Part shown: positions 5,196 to 6,188 of the stretch, one piece after another
How positions within the stretch are numbered: the stretch's first letter is position 1
Layout: the number at the start of each line of letters is the position of its first letter
Source: Propionibacterium sp.
Lineage (GTDB): Bacteria; Actinomycetota; Actinomycetes; Actinomycetales; Actinomycetaceae
Assembly: GCA_030460725.1 (NCBI GenBank)
Contig: JAKECL010000132.1
Coordinates: forward strand, 1 to 6,188
Direction of reading: 5' to 3'
DNA length: 6,188 bases
Made by a program: the position numbers and the translations under genes
The notes under the pieces: generated by a model
Seen by the model: only the letters and a program-made list of their open reading frames with translations
The model's database searches: none
What the model was told of the DNA's origin: nothing

Positions 5196-6188
5196 TCTCG
5201 ACCCCGCCCCGGACTCACCGCGGCTCATCGCCCCCGATGCCTCGGATCTGGAGCGTGCCGCAGAGGCGGCGCTGCGACCCAAGCACCTCTCGGAGTTCAT
5301 CGGGCAGGCGACGGTGCGCTCCCAACTGCAACTGGTCCTCGACGCTGCGCGCGGACGCGGGGTCACCCCCGACCACGTCCTGCTGGCCGGTCCCCCCGGA
5401 CTGGGCAAGACGACCCTGGCCATGATCATTGCCGCTGAGATGGGCACCTCGCTGCGTCTGACCTCCGGTCCCGCCGTCCAGCATGCCGGGGACCTCGCCG
5501 CCATCCTCTCGGGGCTCCAGGAGGGTGACGTCCTCTTCATCGACGAGATCCACCGCCTGGCCCGGACTGCAGAGGAGATGCTCTACCTGGCGATGGAGGA
5601 CTTCCGGGTGGACGTGGTGGTGGGCAAGGGGCCGGGAGCGACCTCCATCCCCCTGACCCTTCCCCCCTTCACGGTGGTCGGCGCCACGACACGGTCGGGT
5701 CTGCTTCCGGCCCCCCTGCGCGACCGCTTCGGCTTCACAGCACATCTGGAGTTCTACTCCAGTGCCGAACTGGAGGATGTGGTCCACAGGTCCGCGGGTC
5801 TGCTGGGTGCTCCCCTTGACGCGGCTGCCGCCCAGGAGGTGGCCTCACGGTCGCGGGGGACCCCGCGCATCGCCAACCGACTGCTGCGACGCGTGCTGGA
5901 CTACGCACAGGTCCACGGGGACGGGACCCTCTCCCTGGACGCCGCCCGCGCCGCACTCGAGCTCTTCGAGGTGGATGCCTCCGGCCTGGACCGACTGGAC
6001 CGCTCGGTGCTGGAGGCACTGTGCCGGAGGTTCGGTGGGGGACCCGTCGGGTTGACGACCCTGGCGGTGACTGTGGGGGAGGAGGCCGAGACCGTGGAGA
6101 CCGTGGCCGAGCCCTATCTGGTGCGCGAGGGCTTCATGGTGCGTACCGCGCGCGGGCGCGCCGCCACCCGCCAGGCCTGGGAGCACCT
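5188..6188 (+). CDS. ruvB: Holliday junction ATP-dependent DNA helicase RuvB (3' end cut by window)
   Basis: AAA+ motor that forms hexameric rings on DNA and drives branch migration with RuvA. The frame stays open to the right edge and yields 334 residues, the last inferred from the partial codon CT. The family's usual length is about 330-350, so only a short tail is missing. Visible are Walker A GPPGLGKT (68-75), Walker B LFIDEIHR (116-123), sensor 1 VGATTRSG (164-171), PLRDRFG (176-182, arginine-finger region), sensor 2 RGTPRIANRLLRR (223-235) and the C-terminal winged helix (about 262-334) with GGPVGLTTLA and EPYLVREGFMVRTARGRAAT. Relatives usually read PRGR where this has ARGR, a mild change. 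GTG 5188 starts eight bases before the end of ruvA, with G-rich sequence (5177-5182) as a weak Shine-Dalgarno. Likely co-expressed with ruvA from the SOS-type promoter. Confidence 0.97.
   Translation, partial: MADLDPAPDSPRLIAPDASDLERAAEAALRPKHLSEFIGQATVRSQLQLVLDAARGRGVTPDHVLLAGPPGLGKTTLAMIIAAEMGTSLRLTSGPAVQHAGDLAAILSGLQEGDVLFIDEIHRLARTAEEMLYLAMEDFRVDVVVGKGPGATSIPLTLPPFTVVGATTRSGLLPAPLRDRFGFTAHLEFYSSAELEDVVHRSAGLLGAPLDAAAAQEVASRSRGTPRIANRLLRRVLDYAQVHGDGTLSLDAARAALELFEVDASGLDRLDRSVLEALCRRFGGGPVGLTTLAVTVGEEAETVETVAEPYLVREGFMVRTARGRAATRQAWEH

Overview
This window is high-GC, densely packed chromosomal DNA from an actinobacterium. Third codon positions are almost all G or C, GTG starts are common, and the candidate -10 boxes have the actinomycete form TAGGAT. 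The protein sequences look most like the Actinomycetaceae (Actinomyces/Schaalia type). That placement is by eye, not by a search. All seven genes lie on the + strand and none is broken; only the last runs off the window.

Layout. A GH20 beta-N-acetylhexosaminidase gene occupies about 26-1555, next to a slightly AT-rich 5' edge that may hold its promoter. After a 101-base gap with a TAGGAT box comes a tight run: yebC (1657-2418), pdxS (2421-3335), pdxT (3329-3919) and ruvC (3927-4556). Gaps within the run are 2 bases, a 7-base overlap and 7 bases. A 45-base gap then separates ruvC from ruvA (4602-5195), which overlaps ruvB (5188 to the right edge) by 8 bases. No stretch over 300 bases lacks a gene, and I see no tRNA, rRNA, CRISPR, insertion sequence or clear terminator.

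How the genes work together. YebC is a ribosome-associated TACO1-family factor. PdxS and PdxT form the DXP-independent pyridoxal 5'-phosphate synthase: PdxT releases ammonia from glutamine and PdxS builds PLP. RuvA, RuvB and RuvC form the Holliday-junction branch-migration and resolution machine. The hexosaminidase is a sugar-catabolic neighbour with no obvious link to the rest.

The window is mostly conserved housekeeping and I see no new system. The most interesting signal is a probable LexA/SOS box (13 of 14 bases of the Gram-positive consensus) at 4560-4573. It directly abuts a TAGGAT box whose first three bases are the ruvC stop codon. This suggests a damage-inducible ruvAB promoter separate from the yebC-pdxST-ruvC transcript.
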